Assembly: GCA_027488495.1 (NCBI GenBank)
Contig: JAIYBO010000110.1
Coordinates: forward strand, 1 to 23,761
Reading direction: 5' to 3'
Length of the DNA: 23,761 bases
From: Bacteroidota bacterium
Lineage (GTDB): Bacteria; Bacteroidota; Bacteroidia; NS11-12g; UBA955
Below the pieces are notes generated by a model, which worked only from the letters and a program-made list of their open reading frames with translations, searched no databases and was not told the DNA's origin. The translations under genes and the position numbers were made by a program. Shown piece after piece: positions 21,626 to 23,761 of the stretch; position 1 is the first letter of the stretch, and every line of letters starts with the position of its first letter.

Positions 21626-23761
21626 TTAATAACTCAAGTACATACTCTTCTGCTTGTATAATTCGCGGAAGGCTGGATCTTTTAGGTCTTTGATAAACAA
21701 AATACTCTCGCCCGTACTTTTCATTTCGGGACCCAATTCTCTACTTACACCTTGGAATTTGTTGAAGCTGAATACAGGTTGTTTTATCGCAAAGCCAGCA
21801 GGTCTTGCAGGAATGGTAAAGTCCTTGATTTTATTTGCCCCCAACATCACCTTTGTGGCCATATTTACATAAGGGAAATCGTAGGCCTTACAAATGAATG
21901 GTACAGTTCTAGACGCACGAGGATTGGCTTCGATCACATATACTTTTTCATCTTTGATCGCAAACTGTATGTTCATCAAACCACGAATATTCAAGGCATG
22001 AGCCAATTTTTCGGTGTATTCGATCATTAGATTTTGCACGTTTTCACTCAATGCGAACGGAGGGAGTACAGCACTCGAATCGCCCGAGTGAATACCCGCT
22101 GGTTCGATGTGTTCCATCATTCCCAAAATGTGAACGTCTTCGCCATCGCAAATACTGTCGCTTTCAGCTTCTTCCGCGCGATCCAAGAAGTGATCAATCA
22201 ACACTCTGTTACCCGGCAAATCGCCAAGCAATTTAACAACCGCCTTTTCCAAGTCTTCGTCGTTGATGACAATCACCATCCCTTGTCCGCCCAATACATA
22301 GCTCGGACGAACCAACACAGGGTAACCCACTTGATTTGCAATAACAATGGCTTCTTCAGCATCAAGAGCCACTCCGAATTTTGGATAAGGTATATCTAAC
22401 TGGGCAAGCATTTCACTGAAACGACCGCGATCTTCGGCGATGTCCATGTTATCGTAGCTTGTTCCAATGATTTTAATGCCTTTCTCGTGCAGTTTTTCTG
22501 CCAATTTCAAAGCTGTTTGACCGCCCAATTGCACGATAACGCCTTCGGGTTTTTCGTGTTGGATGAGTTCCCACAGATGCTCCCAATAAACAGGTTCAAA
22601 GTAGAGTTTATCCGCCATATCGAAATCGGTACTCACCGTTTCGGGGTTACAATTGATCATAATGGCTTCATAACCTGCTTCTCGAGCCGCCATGATTCCA
22701 TGAACACAACTGTAATCAAATTCGATACCCTGTCCGATGCGATTTGGACCGCTGCCCAATACGAAGATTTTCTTCTTATCACTGACAACGCTTTCGTTTT
22801 CCCCATCGAAGGTGGAATAGAAGTAATTGGTAGGACTCGGGAATTCGGCGCTGCAGGTATCTACCATTTTATATACTCGGCGTATACCTAGGCTATATCG
22901 TTTTTCACAAACCTGATCTGCGGTAGTATTGCCACCCATCAACCAAGAGATTTGTTCATCGCTGTATCCTTTTTCTTTGGCAATTTTTAATAAGGCCGCG
23001 GGGATATTATCGATATTGTATCTGCGAATTTCGGTTTCAGTTTTTACCAAATCAGCGATTTGCTCCAAGAACCAACGGTCTACGCGGGTGATTTTCTGCA
23101 CGCTACTAATGGGTACGCCCAATGCCAAGGCGTCTTTGATTTGGAAAACGCGATTCCAGCTGGCGTATTCCATGCCATGCACAAGTTCCTCTAAGTTGCG
23201 ACTTACTTTGTTGCCATCAGCTCCGAGGCCATGACGGGAAATCTCAAGACTCTGACAAGCTTTTTGGAGTGCTTCTTGGAAGCTTCTTCCGATGGCCATG
23301 ACTTCACCAACCGACTTCATTTGGAAGCCCAGGCGGGTATCTGCGCCATGGAATTTATCGAAGTTGAAACGAGGGATTTTTACGATGACGTAATCCAAGG
23401 CGGGCTCAAAAAAGGCGCTAGTAGTCTTGGTAACTGGGTTTTTGAGTTCATCCAAGTAAAAACCGATGGCCAATTTCGCTGCAATTTTTGCAATGGGATA
23501 ACCGGTTGCTTTCGATGCCAAAGCAGAACTTCTACTTACCCTTGGGTTGATTTCGATGGCGATGATTTCTTCGTCCACTGGGTTAACGCTGAACTGCACG
23601 TTGCAACCACCGGCGAAAACACCCATACTGCGCATCATCTTGAAAGCCATATCGCGCATTCTTTGGAAAGCGGTATCGCTCAATGTCATTGCAGGTGCTA
23701 CGGTAATTGAATCCCCGGTGTGAATTCCCATAGGATCGAAGTTTTCGATGGTACAGATTAC
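21626..23761 (-). CDS. carB: Carbamoyl-phosphate synthase large subunit (5' part outside window), short form lacking the MGS domain
   Basis: Makes carbamoyl phosphate from bicarbonate, ATP and glutamine-derived ammonia (with CarA) for pyrimidines and arginine. 711 residues are present; the frame is open to the window edge, so the ATG at 23731 is internal (IENFDPMGIHTGDS). Seen: the end of the first ATP-grasp domain (NPRVSRSSALASKATGYP), the oligomerisation region (about 170-320), and a complete second synthetase half from about 330 (LGSGPNRIGQGIEFDYSC, NPETVSTDFD, VRPSYVLGGQGM, EANPRASRTVPF). It stops at LGPEMKSTGESILFI plus about 20 residues, where E. coli CarB continues with a roughly 140-residue MGS-like allosteric domain. 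A hairpin directly follows the stop, so the end is genuine. Confidence 0.95.
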   Translation of the reverse strand, partial: VICTIENFDPMGIHTGDSITVAPAMTLSDTAFQRMRDMAFKMMRSMGVFAGGCNVQFSVNPVDEEIIAIEINPRVSRSSALASKATGYPIAKIAAKLAIGFYLDELKNPVTKTTSAFFEPALDYVIVKIPRFNFDKFHGADTRLGFQMKSVGEVMAIGRSFQEALQKACQSLEISRHGLGADGNKVSRNLEELVHGMEYASWNRVFQIKDALALGVPISSVQKITRVDRWFLEQIADLVKTETEIRRYNIDNIPAALLKIAKEKGYSDEQISWLMGGNTTADQVCEKRYSLGIRRVYKMVDTCSAEFPSPTNYFYSTFDGENESVVSDKKKIFVLGSGPNRIGQGIEFDYSCVHGIMAAREAGYEAIMINCNPETVSTDFDMADKLYFEPVYWEHLWELIQHEKPEGVIVQLGGQTALKLAEKLHEKGIKIIGTSYDNMDIAEDRGRFSEMLAQLDIPYPKFGVALDAEEAIVIANQVGYPVLVRPSYVLGGQGMVIVINDEDLEKAVVKLLGDLPGNRVLIDHFLDRAEEAESDSICDGEDVHILGMMEHIEPAGIHSGDSSAVLPPFALSENVQNLMIEYTEKLAHALNIRGLMNIQFAIKDEKVYVIEANPRASRTVPFICKAYDFPYVNMATKVMLGANKIKDFTIPARPAGFAIKQPVFSFNKFQGVSRELGPEMKSTGESILFIKDLKDPAFRELYKQKSMYLSY

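Noticed and set aside
1..23761. Defence island, toxin-antitoxin pair, integron, prophage or insertion sequence
   Set aside because: Every gene-sized frame belongs to a housekeeping or envelope family; no transposase, integrase, nuclease-methylase pair or att-like repeats were seen.

Overview
The window reads as chromosomal DNA of a Bacteroidota bacterium (Flavobacteriales-like; the order is a guess). Four things point there. A secreted protein ends in a type IX secretion (T9SS) sorting domain. The promoters carry the phylum's TAnnTTTG -7 box and the genes lack clear Shine-Dalgarno sites. Several families typical of the phylum are present (Cys-rich PSP1/RicT, DUF4403 lipoprotein, DUF4286, a deacetylase-like family, a FemAB/GNAT-like family). 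MenA/MenC indicate menaquinone respiration. Coding density is very high: no gene-free stretch exceeds about 90 bases, and I see no tRNA, rRNA, CRISPR array, insertion sequence or prophage.

Layout. 1-387: 3' end of an RsuA/RluB-type pseudouridine synthase (+), whose stop codon overlaps that of a convergent gene. 384-6325: five-gene minus-strand operon, in transcription order deacetylase-like protein, FemAB/GNAT-like acyltransferase, menA, menC, RsmF-type rRNA methyltransferase. 6355-8420: gmd and fcl (+), the two steps from GDP-mannose to GDP-L-fucose. 8464-9447: gapA with its own promoter and a strong terminator. 9537-14656: minus-strand pair made of a 1245-residue T9SS cargo protein with seven CARDB-like repeats and a DUF4403 lipoprotein. 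14719-15519: pyrF (+). 15535-17823: minus-strand operon purS, DUF4286, mnmH, SDR oxidoreductase. 17872-19977: plus-strand operon of a GyrI-like exported protein, an LD-carboxypeptidase and a GtrA-like membrane protein. 20035-21549: ricT with a tandem-repeat Arg/Pro/Gly tail. 21626-23761: 3' two-thirds of carB (-), which ends without the usual C-terminal regulatory MGS domain.

How the genes work together. Most are housekeeping genes: nucleotide synthesis (purS, pyrF, carB), menaquinone (menA, menC), glycolysis (gapA), RNA modification (pseudouridine synthase, RsmF-like, MnmH) and envelope or glycan functions (gmd/fcl, deacetylase-like, LD-carboxypeptidase, GtrA, T9SS cargo). I do not see a defence island or mobile system. 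The less ordinary signals are small. Several -7 boxes sit only 4-9 bases before start codons, which suggests leaderless mRNAs. A perfect 8-9-8 palindrome lies in the purS/GyrI-like divergent promoter. A GyrI-like ligand-binding domain appears to be exported and is translationally coupled to an LD-carboxypeptidase. CarB is naturally short, and RicT has a repeat-built tail.
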